The notes under the pieces were generated by a model that saw only the letters and a program-made list of their open reading frames with translations, was not told the origin of the DNA and searched no databases. Shown here one piece after another: positions 48,443 through 56,639 of a stretch of DNA of 64,000 nucleotides. The position numbers and the translations under genes are program-made. This DNA comes from Cohnella terricola (GTDB lineage Bacteria; Bacillota; Bacilli; Paenibacillales; Paenibacillaceae): positions 1-64,000 of the forward strand of contig NZ_VNJJ01000005.1 in the NCBI RefSeq assembly GCF_007786475.1. The letters are read 5' to 3'. The stretch's first letter is position 1, and every line of letters begins with the position of its first letter.

Positions 48443-49435
48443 ATGACGCAGCATGATGCGAAACAAAGTACATATGAGAACGAACCGGCAATCTTTTTGA
48501 AATACGGCAAGTATTCGGCGATCGTTCTTCCCGGAGTCGGAGGCAACTTGATTTCCTTCCGAGACGAGGAGCGAGGGTACGCATTTATCCGGGAACCGGA
48601 AAGCGCGGACTGGGAAGCTTTCCTGGAGCGCCCGTGGGTGCACGGCGTTCCGGTTTTATTCCCGCCTAACCGATACGACAGGGGAACGTTCGAGTTCGAT
48701 GGCCGGACGTACCGTTTCCCGGTGAACGAGCCAAGCACCGGCAATCACCTGCACGGCTTCGTCTACAGCTCGAAGTGGGACGTCGTCGAATTCGGCAGCA
48801 CGGAGGAAAAGAGCTTCGTTACCGTCCGGCTCCGGTTCGACGAGAAGGAGCCGGGTTTTGCCTATTTCCCGCATAAGGTGACACTGTCGCAGACGTTTAC
48901 GCTGACGGACGAAGGGCTGTCGCAGCGATTCGATGCGGTGAACGAAAGCGATGTTGCGATCCCGTTCATGTTGGGCTTCCACACGACCGTGAACGCTCCG
49001 TTCGCTCCGGGAAGCCGTGTGGAGGATCTGCAATGCGGTATCTCCTTCGGCGAAAGCTGGGAGCTGGACGGACGGATGTTGCCTACGGGCAAGCGTCTTC
49101 CTTTGAACGAAGGCGAGCGGCTTCTTCGCGATGGGAAAGGCAACCCGTATTTCGTCTCCCTGGACAACCACTATACGGCATCTCCAGTGGACGGAGTCAA
49201 TGCGATGACGCTGTACGACAGCCGCGTCGGCGTGAAGTTCGTCTATGAAGCGGGAGACGGGTACAAGCATTGGATGGTGTACAACGCGCAAGCGGGCGGG
49301 GAGTTTTTCTGTCCGGAGCCGCAGACCGGCATGGTAAACGCTCCTAACGTCGATCTTCCGGCAGAGGAAACGGGCCTCATCCGGCTGGAGCCGGGTCAAA
49401 GCTGGACGGCGACGAGCAGGATGTACGCCGAATAA
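48443..49435 (+). CDS. Aldose 1-epimerase family protein
   Basis: 330 residues. Galactose-mutarotase-like beta-sandwich with catalytic residues in the usual order: His104 in GNHLHGF, His180 in LGFHTTVNAPF, and Glu292 in CPEPQTG, which acts as base. VLPGVGGNLISFRD and VLFPPNRYDRG are the sugar-binding loops. It interconverts sugar anomers and may serve the alpha-glucosidases in this window; it is monocistronic between promoter and terminator. RBS GGGGAGGAAG. Assignment to aldose versus glucose-6-phosphate epimerase is not certain. Confidence 0.93.
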   Translation: MTQHDAKQSTYENEPAIFLKYGKYSAIVLPGVGGNLISFRDEERGYAFIREPESADWEAFLERPWVHGVPVLFPPNRYDRGTFEFDGRTYRFPVNEPSTGNHLHGFVYSSKWDVVEFGSTEEKSFVTVRLRFDEKEPGFAYFPHKVTLSQTFTLTDEGLSQRFDAVNESDVAIPFMLGFHTTVNAPFAPGSRVEDLQCGISFGESWELDGRMLPTGKRLPLNEGERLLRDGKGNPYFVSLDNHYTASPVDGVNAMTLYDSRVGVKFVYEAGDGYKHWMVYNAQAGGEFFCPEPQTGMVNAPNVDLPAEETGLIRLEPGQSWTATSRMYAE

Positions 49436-49454
49436 ACTTAGAAGGTAACAGAAT

Positions 49455-49498
49455 GGCATCCTTACGGGGCGACCCGGAGATAAGGATGCCTTTCTTTT
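49455..49498 (+). terminator. Intrinsic terminator
   Basis: GGCATCCTTA and TAAGGATGCC form a 10-bp stem (inner loop CGGGGCGACCCGG), then TTTCTTTTC. Confidence 0.9.
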
Positions 49499-49524
49499 CT
49501 TTGCGGGGGCCTTGGCCCGGTCCT

Positions 49525-49705
49525 ATCGGACGTCAGAGTCGTTATTATGCGATATCATAGGTTTTTCAAATCTAACGGACACCATGAACTTAATCGGACA
49601 CCTGATTGGGCAAATCCGCCCTTTTTCAAGCCAATAGGGTCTCTCATGTCCGTTAAAATTAAAACGTCGGTTTTCCAGGCAATTAAGTGCTCTCAAGTCC
49701 GTTAG
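49525..49705. repeat. Intergenic repeat with TAACGGACA/TGTCCGTTA motifs, copy 2
   Basis: Motifs: TCGGACGTC near 49526, CTAACGGACACC near 49571, TAATCGGACACC near 49590, ATGTCCGTTAAAA near 49636 and AAGTCCGTTAGCC near 49694, in both orientations. This gap of about 470 bp before the sensor kinase holds no gene. The motif set links it to the copy at 33648-33828. Confidence 0.5.
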
Positions 49706-49902
49706 CCAAGGCGAAATTGCACCATCCCGCAAGGAGAATGGTCATGAACGTCGAAAAATAGATCTGACGGGGTAATCGCCGTTTGGTTATGTGTTTTTCT
49801 ACGAAAAACAGGTGCGTGTATACGGAAATGAGAGGGCTTTCAATCCTGTGAAACGGATCGCGTGTCATAATAAGTTGTCGAATCATCGCTAGGGGGATCA
49901 AG

Positions 49903-51726
49903 ATGCGCGTGCGGATAACCAATCCATTGACGAGAATGAACGTCAGACAGCAGTTGATTCTGCTGTTTCTAATTCTGGTCAGCCCCGTGTTCCTGCTGAA
50001 CTGGTACGCGAATACGAAAGCCGAGCAGATTCTGAAAAAGCATGTGACAAGCGCATACGAGGAACTGAACAAACAGAACCATTTTCTGATCAACCGGGAT
50101 ATCGACACGATCAGCCGTATTATGACGACGATGATACAAAACTCGAACACGCAAAGTTTAAGCTACGACGAGAAAGATACGGAATTCGAAAGGGTCGTCA
50201 AATACCAAGAGGTCAACAGGCTGCTCGGCAACAATTCCTTCAGCCTTACCGGAGGGGAAGCGATCAATTACTACTTGTTCGTATACGACCCGAATGACCG
50301 TTACCCCTTCGCGCCGTCGGTTCCTTATATCAATCGCCGGAACGACGCATCGTCGGTGTTCTTCTATTCTAATGAAACGAAAACACCATGGATCGAACAA
50401 GCGCTGAAGGCCAAAGGCAAAGGCGTGCTCGCGTTGATCGACAGTTTCGGACCGAATGCCGACCAGAAGACGCTGGCCTATCTGCGAGCGGTCAACAGCA
50501 TCACGAACGGAAGAAACGCCATCGGTGTGCTCATAGCCACGAAGATGGACAAAAAAATCGAAGAAGCTTTCGCCACCGTATCGCTGCCGGAAGGCGGACA
50601 GATGTACTTAACCGATTGGAACGACCGCATCCTCGCGTCCACGACGCCACGAATGGGCGAAATCTTGAAGTTCCCGGACAAGCTCGTGACGGGAACTGCG
50701 ATAGAAGAGACGCTTAGCGCGGTCACGGAAGATTCCATTTACGTCGTGCATACGAAATACGGGATCAACCAGAAGCTCGTCTATACGATCCCGACGCAAT
50801 CGCTGCTGCAACAGCAGAGCGCGCTTAAGCGGGTCATCCAGTTGATCTCCATCGTCTATTCCGTCTTCGCGATTATCGTCATGATGTATTTCTGGAGATC
50901 GCTTATGAGTCCTCTGAGAAAACTGGCGATGTTCGCGCGTTCGCACGAGCCGGGGAAACCGTTGTCCTCTCACCCGACCAGAGACCGCAACGACGAGGTC
51001 GGCGTGCTGATCTACTCCGTCCACAACATGGCGAATCGGATCAACGATATGATACACGAGCATTATTCGATGGAGATCAAGCAGAAGGAGTCGCAGCTGC
51101 AGCTTCTTTATCAACAAATCAACCCGCATCTGCTGTACAATACGCTTGAAAGCATTTATTGGAAAAGCTCGCTCGAAGGCAACACCGGCTCGGCCGAGAT
51201 GATCAAAGAGCTGTCCAAGCTGATGCGGATCAGCCTTAGCCGCGGCAGGGAACTCATCGCGATCGAAGAAGAGATCGAGCATGCGAAAGCTTATGCAAGC
51301 TTGCAGCAGAAACGTTATGAATACGGATTCACGATCCGGTGGGAGATCGACGATGAAGTTCTTCCGTTCTTGATTCCGAAAATCACGCTGCAGCCGCTCA
51401 TCGAAAATGCGATCATTCATGGCGTGATCAACATGGGCGAGGATGGCGAGATTGTCGTCTCCGCGAGGGCGGCGGACGATCGCCTCCTGCTCGTGGTGGA
51501 AGACAACGGCTACAAAGAAACCGATGTCGCGGCAATCAACCGCATCATTGCGGGAGAACCGTCGGAGTCGTCCTTGGGTTACGGAATCCGGAACGTACAT
51601 AAGCGTATTCAACTGCATTTCGGCAGCGAATACGGATTGTTTTACGAAGCACGGGATACGGAAGGCGTTCGGGTGATCGCGACGATTCCAAAAAGAACAG
51701 AGCCGTGGACGGACGAACATCAATAG
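49903..51726 (+). CDS. YesM-type sensor histidine kinase
   Basis: 607 residues with AGGGGGATC before the ATG. Membrane segment 17-34, an extracellular dCache-like sensor of about 260 residues, membrane segment near 305-327, HAMP linker (SPLRKLAMFARS), the His_kinase domain with phosphoacceptor His409 in LLYQQINPHLLYNTLESIYW, and a HATPase domain (ITLQPLIENAIIHG, VVEDNG, GYGIRNVHKRI). YesM kinases sense sugars, often through the importer's binding protein, and phosphorylate YesN regulators; the partner gene starts 16 bp downstream. Ligand likely linked to the glycans handled by the enzymes in this locus. Confidence 0.95.
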   Translation: MRVRITNPLTRMNVRQQLILLFLILVSPVFLLNWYANTKAEQILKKHVTSAYEELNKQNHFLINRDIDTISRIMTTMIQNSNTQSLSYDEKDTEFERVVKYQEVNRLLGNNSFSLTGGEAINYYLFVYDPNDRYPFAPSVPYINRRNDASSVFFYSNETKTPWIEQALKAKGKGVLALIDSFGPNADQKTLAYLRAVNSITNGRNAIGVLIATKMDKKIEEAFATVSLPEGGQMYLTDWNDRILASTTPRMGEILKFPDKLVTGTAIEETLSAVTEDSIYVVHTKYGINQKLVYTIPTQSLLQQQSALKRVIQLISIVYSVFAIIVMMYFWRSLMSPLRKLAMFARSHEPGKPLSSHPTRDRNDEVGVLIYSVHNMANRINDMIHEHYSMEIKQKESQLQLLYQQINPHLLYNTLESIYWKSSLEGNTGSAEMIKELSKLMRISLSRGRELIAIEEEIEHAKAYASLQQKRYEYGFTIRWEIDDEVLPFLIPKITLQPLIENAIIHGVINMGEDGEIVVSARAADDRLLLVVEDNGYKETDVAAINRIIAGEPSESSLGYGIRNVHKRIQLHFGSEYGLFYEARDTEGVRVIATIPKRTEPWTDEHQ

Positions 51727-51742
51727 GAGGGGGAGCAACCCG

Positions 51743-53080
51743 ATGTACAACATTCTGATCGCGGACGATGAACCGTTGATTTGCAGAGGTCTGGCCAATC
51801 TTCTCGATTCTTCGGGACTTCATATTCAGCAGATTTATACGGCTCATAACGGTTACGAGGCTTTGGACTATTTGAAAATGGAATCGATCGATCTGCTCTT
51901 GACAGATATCCAGATGGGTGCCATGAGCGGAATCGAGCTGATGCAGCAAGCGAAAATCGTCAAGCCGTGGGTCCAGGTCATCGTCATCTCCGCGCACGAG
52001 ACGTTTCAATACGCGCAGTTGGCCATGCGTCTCGGGGCCAAGGATTACTTAATCAAGCCGATCAACAGCGAACAGCTCCTCAATTCCGTCCGTCACGTGC
52101 TGCTGCACATGGACCGGCCAATGCAGGATCAAGCGGCGCTCCTCTCGGATTTGAGAGACCATTTCCGCATGGATCAGCCCGATCCGAGGAAAATGGACAC
52201 GCTTAACCGGATCGTGAACGAACCTTCGCTCGAAATGGGCGCGTTAGCGGAGCTTATCGCACTCGAAAAGGAGTGCGGGATCGAATTGCGAGGGCCTTAT
52301 TACGCAATGATCAAAGTTCGTCTTGATTTCGCATCCGGAGGCAAAACGGGAGGAATTGCCGAACATGATGCCTGGTTGCTGCGGTACGCTGTGCTGAATA
52401 TCGTGAGCGAGCTGCTCGGCAAGGAATGGAACCACCAATCGTTCTATTCTTCGGAACGCGACGTCAGCGTAATCGTACAGTGGGACGAGATGACTTATGG
52501 AGATTCCAGCGTCGATAACATCAACCAGCTCGAGATGATCGGAAGAAGCCTGCATTTCAACATTCGCAAGTATCTCGGCTTCCAAAGCGTCATCGGCATC
52601 AGTCAGATTCTGAAAGGCAGGGAGTTTCTGCCGGAACTGAACAACCAGGTGGATAAGGCGATCGTCTGGAACCGGGTCCATCAGGACCATTATGTGTTTT
52701 ATTTCGGTGATTTCAAGTGGGGGCCGCTCGGCGAGGAGCCGACGGACGAGGATCTTGCCGCGCAGAACAACTTGATCGTGGAGAAGGCCCAGGAATACGT
52801 GGTGGCTAACTATGCCCAGAAGGGGCTTACGCTGAACGAGGTCGCGCAGAAAAATCACGTCAGCCCGAATTATCTCAGCTACCTGTTTAAGAAATTCACC
52901 GGTACGAACCTATGGGAATATGTCATTAAATTGCGAATGGAAGAAAGCAAAAGGCTGATTATGTCGACCGATCTGCGCCGGTACGAGATTTCCGAGCGAG
53001 TCGGATACGAATCCCCGGAGCATTTCAGCAAAATCTTTAAAAAATACTTCGGGATGAGCCCAAGCGAAATGAAGAAGTAA
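51743..53080 (+). CDS. YesN-type response regulator with AraC DNA-binding domain
   Basis: 445 residues. Receiver domain with ADDEP at 7-11, Asp55 (LLTDIQMG) as phosphoacceptor and Lys in YLIKPIN. A central region of about 200 residues of the YesN type follows, then two AraC helix-turn-helix motifs at the C terminus: LTLNEVAQKNHVSPNYLSYLFKKFTG and RYEISERVGYESPEHFSKIFKKYFG. It should activate the importer and hydrolase genes after phosphorylation. Three promoter regions in this cluster share a common element that may be its site. Confidence 0.95.
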   Translation: MYNILIADDEPLICRGLANLLDSSGLHIQQIYTAHNGYEALDYLKMESIDLLLTDIQMGAMSGIELMQQAKIVKPWVQVIVISAHETFQYAQLAMRLGAKDYLIKPINSEQLLNSVRHVLLHMDRPMQDQAALLSDLRDHFRMDQPDPRKMDTLNRIVNEPSLEMGALAELIALEKECGIELRGPYYAMIKVRLDFASGGKTGGIAEHDAWLLRYAVLNIVSELLGKEWNHQSFYSSERDVSVIVQWDEMTYGDSSVDNINQLEMIGRSLHFNIRKYLGFQSVIGISQILKGREFLPELNNQVDKAIVWNRVHQDHYVFYFGDFKWGPLGEEPTDEDLAAQNNLIVEKAQEYVVANYAQKGLTLNEVAQKNHVSPNYLSYLFKKFTGTNLWEYVIKLRMEESKRLIMSTDLRRYEISERVGYESPEHFSKIFKKYFGMSPSEMKK

Positions 53081-53101
53081 AATTAACTATAATCCGCATA
53101 G

Positions 53102-53139
53102 ATACGCACATGTTCGTTTCCCTATCCTTTTTCTACAAT
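53102..53139 (+). promoter_or_regulatory. Importer promoter with shared YesN-type element
   Basis: ATACGCACAT starts at 53102 and TACAAT at 53134, a 32-base spacing. Equivalent pairs, ATACACAT then TATGAT, occur at 55020/55051 and 61895/61925. Confidence 0.45.
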
Positions 53140-53177
53140 AAAGCCTATGGAAAGAAAAAAGGAATGAGGGAGACCTG

Positions 53178-54098
53178 ATGAGCCAATCCACCGCTGTTCC
53201 GATCCGTCAATCGGACCCTATGCCCAAGAGAGCTCCCGGTAAGTGGAAAAAGCATGCTTGGGGGTATTTGTTCCTCTTGCCGGCCGTAGTCATTTTTTTC
53301 ACGTTTCTATGGCTGCCGATCGGGAAAGGAATCGTCTTCAGCTTTTACCACATCGACTTCGTCAAAGGCGATACTTTCGTAGGCTGGGACAACTATGAAC
53401 GGATTCTTAAAGACCCCGAAGTGGTCGTATCCGTGAAAAATACGCTTTATTATATGATGCTGGGACTCTTGATCGGGTTCTGGGTGCCGATCCTGTTCGC
53501 CATCGCCATCTCCGAGATGCGAAGGTTGCAAGGGTTCGCCAGAATCGCCGCTTACTTGCCTTATGTCGTCCCGCTCGTCGTGTTATACGGCTTATGGCGC
53601 TGGCTGTACGATCCAGTAGGACCGATCAACGCCGTAATTACGAAGATCGGACTTGAACCCGTCTTGTTCATGACGGACAAAGCATGGTCGATGATCTCGA
53701 TCGTCATTATGGAGACATGGCAAAGCTTCGGTTCCGCTCTGCTCATCTACATCGCCGCGGTGTCTAGCGTGCCGCGGGATTGGTACGAAGCGGCGGAGAT
53801 CGACGGCGCGGGAGTATGGCAAAGAATTCGAAACATCACGCTTCCGTCGATCAAAAACCAGATCGTGCTGCTGCTGCTCCTGCAGTTGATCGCGACCTCG
53901 CAGAACTTCCAAACGCAATACGCGATGCTCGACGGCGGACCGAACAACACGACGCTGACATACGCGCTGGTCGTCATCCGCTACGCGTTCACGAGGCAGG
54001 ATTACGGCTCGGCGTCGGCGCTGGGCGTACTGATGTTCCTCGTGCTCAGCCTGCTGGCGATCATCCAATACCGGATGTCCAACAGGAAGGAGGCGTAA
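53178..54098 (+). CDS. Sugar ABC transporter permease (UgpA/LacF type)
   Basis: 306 residues with GAGGGAG before the ATG. Six membrane segments follow a charged N terminus (KWKKHAWGYLFLLPAVVIFF first). The EAA loop reads DWYEAAEIDGAGVWQRIRNITLP. It forms the channel with the next permease and works with the binding lipoprotein at 55101. No ATPase is encoded in the cluster; a shared MsmX-type ATPase is expected elsewhere. Follows the YesMN pair with a promoter of its own. Confidence 0.94.
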   Translation: MSQSTAVPIRQSDPMPKRAPGKWKKHAWGYLFLLPAVVIFFTFLWLPIGKGIVFSFYHIDFVKGDTFVGWDNYERILKDPEVVVSVKNTLYYMMLGLLIGFWVPILFAIAISEMRRLQGFARIAAYLPYVVPLVVLYGLWRWLYDPVGPINAVITKIGLEPVLFMTDKAWSMISIVIMETWQSFGSALLIYIAAVSSVPRDWYEAAEIDGAGVWQRIRNITLPSIKNQIVLLLLLQLIATSQNFQTQYAMLDGGPNNTTLTYALVVIRYAFTRQDYGSASALGVLMFLVLSLLAIIQYRMSNRKEA

Positions 54099-54101
54099 CG
54101 C

Positions 54102-54974
54102 ATGAAAGCAGTCGAGAGAGGAATCATTTCTGATTATGATCTGAAGAAGCCAGGCACAAGAACCGTCTACTATTTAATGGTTTTGACCGTTCTCGTCATG
54201 GTATGCACGATGCTGTACCCGATGCTGGTCATCTTCTTTAACGGCGTTAAGCTAAACACGGAAGTCAACTCGTTCCCGCCGACGTTCTGGCCGAACGAAT
54301 GGCACTTCGAGAATTATCACAATGCCTGGAACTACATCAAGCTGCCGCTATTCGCGAGGAATACGCTGTTTATTTTCGCGGGGAACATGGTCATGACGGT
54401 GCTCGTCGTCGGTTTCGCGGCATTCAGCCTGTCGCGAATGGACGTTCCTTATAAGAAGTTCATTCAATACTTTTTCCTGCTGACGTTGTTCATTCCTCCC
54501 ACGACGTATATCATTCCGAACTTCGTGAACTTGCGCGATCTCGGGCTGATGAACACGTTCTGGGCGTTATGGCTGCCAGCCGGGGCGAACGCATTTTTCC
54601 TGCTGCTGCTGAAAACTTTCTTCGACGGCATCAACATGGAGATGTTCGAATCGGGACGTATCGACGGGGCCTCCGAGCCAAGGCTGTATTTCCAGATCGC
54701 CTTCCCGCTATCCGTTCCGATCTTCGCGACGCTTGCGATCTTCGTGTTCGCTTCAGCCTGGAACGATTGGTATTGGCCATCGCTCATCCTGTCGAGCGAC
54801 AAGAGGTATCCGCTTGCGACGGCGATTTATAAGTACGTCATCAACGTGCGAAGATTGGATTTGAACCTGCGGTTCGCCATTCTGACGATGATTACTTTCC
54901 CGCCTGTTCTCGTGTTCCTCGTATTCCAGAAGTACATTGTGCGCGGTTTGAATATGGGCGGGGTCAAAGGCTAA
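54102..54974 (+). CDS. Sugar ABC transporter permease (UgpE/AraQ type)
   Basis: 290 residues. Six membrane segments (YYLMVLTVLVMVCTMLYPMLV first), EAA loop EMFESGRIDGASEPRLYFQIAFPLS and C-terminal YIVRGLNMGGVKG. It begins 3 bp after the partner permease and forms the second half of the channel. GGAGG inside the upstream gene provides its ribosome site. Confidence 0.94.
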   Translation: MKAVERGIISDYDLKKPGTRTVYYLMVLTVLVMVCTMLYPMLVIFFNGVKLNTEVNSFPPTFWPNEWHFENYHNAWNYIKLPLFARNTLFIFAGNMVMTVLVVGFAAFSLSRMDVPYKKFIQYFFLLTLFIPPTTYIIPNFVNLRDLGLMNTFWALWLPAGANAFFLLLLKTFFDGINMEMFESGRIDGASEPRLYFQIAFPLSVPIFATLAIFVFASAWNDWYWPSLILSSDKRYPLATAIYKYVINVRRLDLNLRFAILTMITFPPVLVFLVFQKYIVRGLNMGGVKG

Positions 54975-55019
54975 AGCCGATCCAACGTATGCGTAAAACT
55001 GCACATGATCGAAATAGGA

Positions 55020-55056
55020 ATACACATCGCCTAAGGAAATGCGTTCACATTATGAT
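55020..55056 (+). promoter_or_regulatory. Binding-protein promoter with shared YesN-type element
   Basis: ATACACATCGCCTAAGGAA from 55020, then TATGAT at 55051-55056. The upstream part repeats GCACATGATCG, a second half site. ATACACATCG and TAGGAA recur at 61895. Confidence 0.5.
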
Positions 55057-55100
55057 GAGCGTGTAAGCAAAACACTATTTACGAAAAGGGGATAAATACC

Positions 55101-56564
55101 ATGCGCAAGTTAACAACGGCAATTGCTTGTCTGCTTGTATTCAGCTTGGTTCTCGCCGCGTGTGGCGGCAAGAACAATAGTAACGGTTCATCGTCTCAGC
55201 CGCCTTCCTCGGCTTCGAACTCGCCGTCCGAATCTGCTTCGGCGCCGGCCTCCGACACCGGCGACAGCTCGGCGGTCGATCCTACGCAGCTCAAGGCTAC
55301 GATCAGCATTTATTATCCGACGCCGGACCAGATAGAAAAAAGAGCTTTGGAAGACGACAAAATCAAGCGCTTTAACCAAGTGTTCCCGAACGTTGAAGTC
55401 GTGAAAAGCGACTGGCAATACAATCCGAATGAGATCGGTATCAAGATGGGCGCGAACGAAGCGCCGACGCTCTTTAACACGTATGCGACGGAAGGCAAAT
55501 TCCTCGCGGAGAAGGGCTGGGCAGCGGATATTACCGATCTGTACAACTCTTACGATAAGAAAGACCAATTGAACCCGATTTTGCTCGACCAATTTAACAT
55601 CGACGGCAAAATCTATGGTATCCCGCAACAAGGTTATGTCGTGGGAACAGTCGTCAACAAAAAGATGATCGAGGACAAAGGCGCGACCGTTCCTCCTCTC
55701 AATTGGACTTGGGACGACGTGCTGAACACGGCGAAAGCGGTAGCCGATCCAAGCAAGGGTATTGCCGGGATCGCGCCGATGGGCAAAGGCAACGAAGCCG
55801 GCTGGAACTGGACGAACTTCCTGTTCGAAGCAGGTGGCGAGATCCAAGCGATCGAAGGCGGCAAGGTCGTCGCGAAGTTCAACTCCGATGCGGGCTTAAA
55901 AGCACTTGAATTCTACAGCAAGCTGAAAGAATCCAATGTCATTCCGGCGGACTGGGCGCTCGGATGGGGCGACGCGGTCGGCGCATTCGCGCAAGGCAGA
56001 ACGGCGATGGTCATTGCCGGACCGGACGGCCCGCTTGATCAAGGCTTGAACCAAGGCGGCATTAAACCGGAAAACCTGCTCGTTTATCCGATGCCTGCGG
56101 CGACTTCCGGCGGCAAGCACACGGGCGTTCTCGGCGGCGACTTCCTTGTCGTCAACCCGAACGCGTCGAAAGATGAACAGTATGCGGCATTCCAATACGC
56201 AGTGTTCGATTATTTCTCCGATAAAGGCTTGGAGTCGATCGAAGCGAACATTCAAGACCGGAAGAAAGACAACAAATATTTCGTACCGCCAATCATCCAA
56301 TACTTCAAGCAAGATTCCGAATATGGCGAGAAAGTAAAAGCCGTATACAACAAATACGACAACGTGTACCAATACAGCGACGAACTGATGGGGCTTCTTG
56401 ACGGCAAACCGGAAGCGCAGTTCAATACGCAAGATTACTACGCAGCAATGACGAACGTCATTCAAGAAGTATTCTCCAAGAAAAGCGTCAACCTGAAAGC
56501 GCAACTCGACGAAGCGGCCAAAACCGTACAATCGAAATTCTTCGATCAGATCAAAGTAGAATAG
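55101..56564 (+). CDS. Extracellular sugar-binding lipoprotein (family 1 solute-binding)
   Basis: 487 residues with AAAAGGGG upstream. Lipobox LAAC, Cys21, Ser-rich linker, then a binding domain of the MalE/UgpB type: ATISIYYPTPDQIEKRALEDDKI, APTLFNTYATEGKFLAEKGW, DGKIYGIPQQGYV, and GRTAMVIAGPDGPL as the hinge and ligand region. It captures a sugar and feeds the two permeases. Distance of 126 bp and its own promoter element suggest higher expression than the permeases, with a strong hairpin after the stop that may protect its mRNA. Confidence 0.95.
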   Translation: MRKLTTAIACLLVFSLVLAACGGKNNSNGSSSQPPSSASNSPSESASAPASDTGDSSAVDPTQLKATISIYYPTPDQIEKRALEDDKIKRFNQVFPNVEVVKSDWQYNPNEIGIKMGANEAPTLFNTYATEGKFLAEKGWAADITDLYNSYDKKDQLNPILLDQFNIDGKIYGIPQQGYVVGTVVNKKMIEDKGATVPPLNWTWDDVLNTAKAVADPSKGIAGIAPMGKGNEAGWNWTNFLFEAGGEIQAIEGGKVVAKFNSDAGLKALEFYSKLKESNVIPADWALGWGDAVGAFAQGRTAMVIAGPDGPLDQGLNQGGIKPENLLVYPMPAATSGGKHTGVLGGDFLVVNPNASKDEQYAAFQYAVFDYFSDKGLESIEANIQDRKKDNKYFVPPIIQYFKQDSEYGEKVKAVYNKYDNVYQYSDELMGLLDGKPEAQFNTQDYYAAMTNVIQEVFSKKSVNLKAQLDEAAKTVQSKFFDQIKVE

Positions 56565-56570
56565 CACAAT

Positions 56571-56618
56571 ATGAGGGTTGCCTTCGGCAAACGAAAGTTT
56601 GCAAGGGGCAACCCTCAT
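56571..56618 (+). promoter_or_regulatory. Long intercistronic hairpin between binding-protein and GH31 genes
   Basis: ATGAGGGTTGCCTT pairs with AAGGGGCAACCCTCAT (two-base bulge), continued by GCAAAC/GTTTGC around a GAAA tetraloop. It starts 7 bp after the stop codon and has no T-run. It fits an mRNA-stabilising element rather than a terminator. Confidence 0.7.
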
Positions 56619-56639
56619 ACATACCTGGAGGAGATTGAC

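Noticed and set aside
47226..51798. Long antisense open frames in the GC-rich part, for example opposite the sensor kinase and the epimerase
   Set aside because: They are shadows caused by high GC and codon bias; their proteins are Arg/His-rich, without motifs or ribosome sites, and overlap convincing genes.
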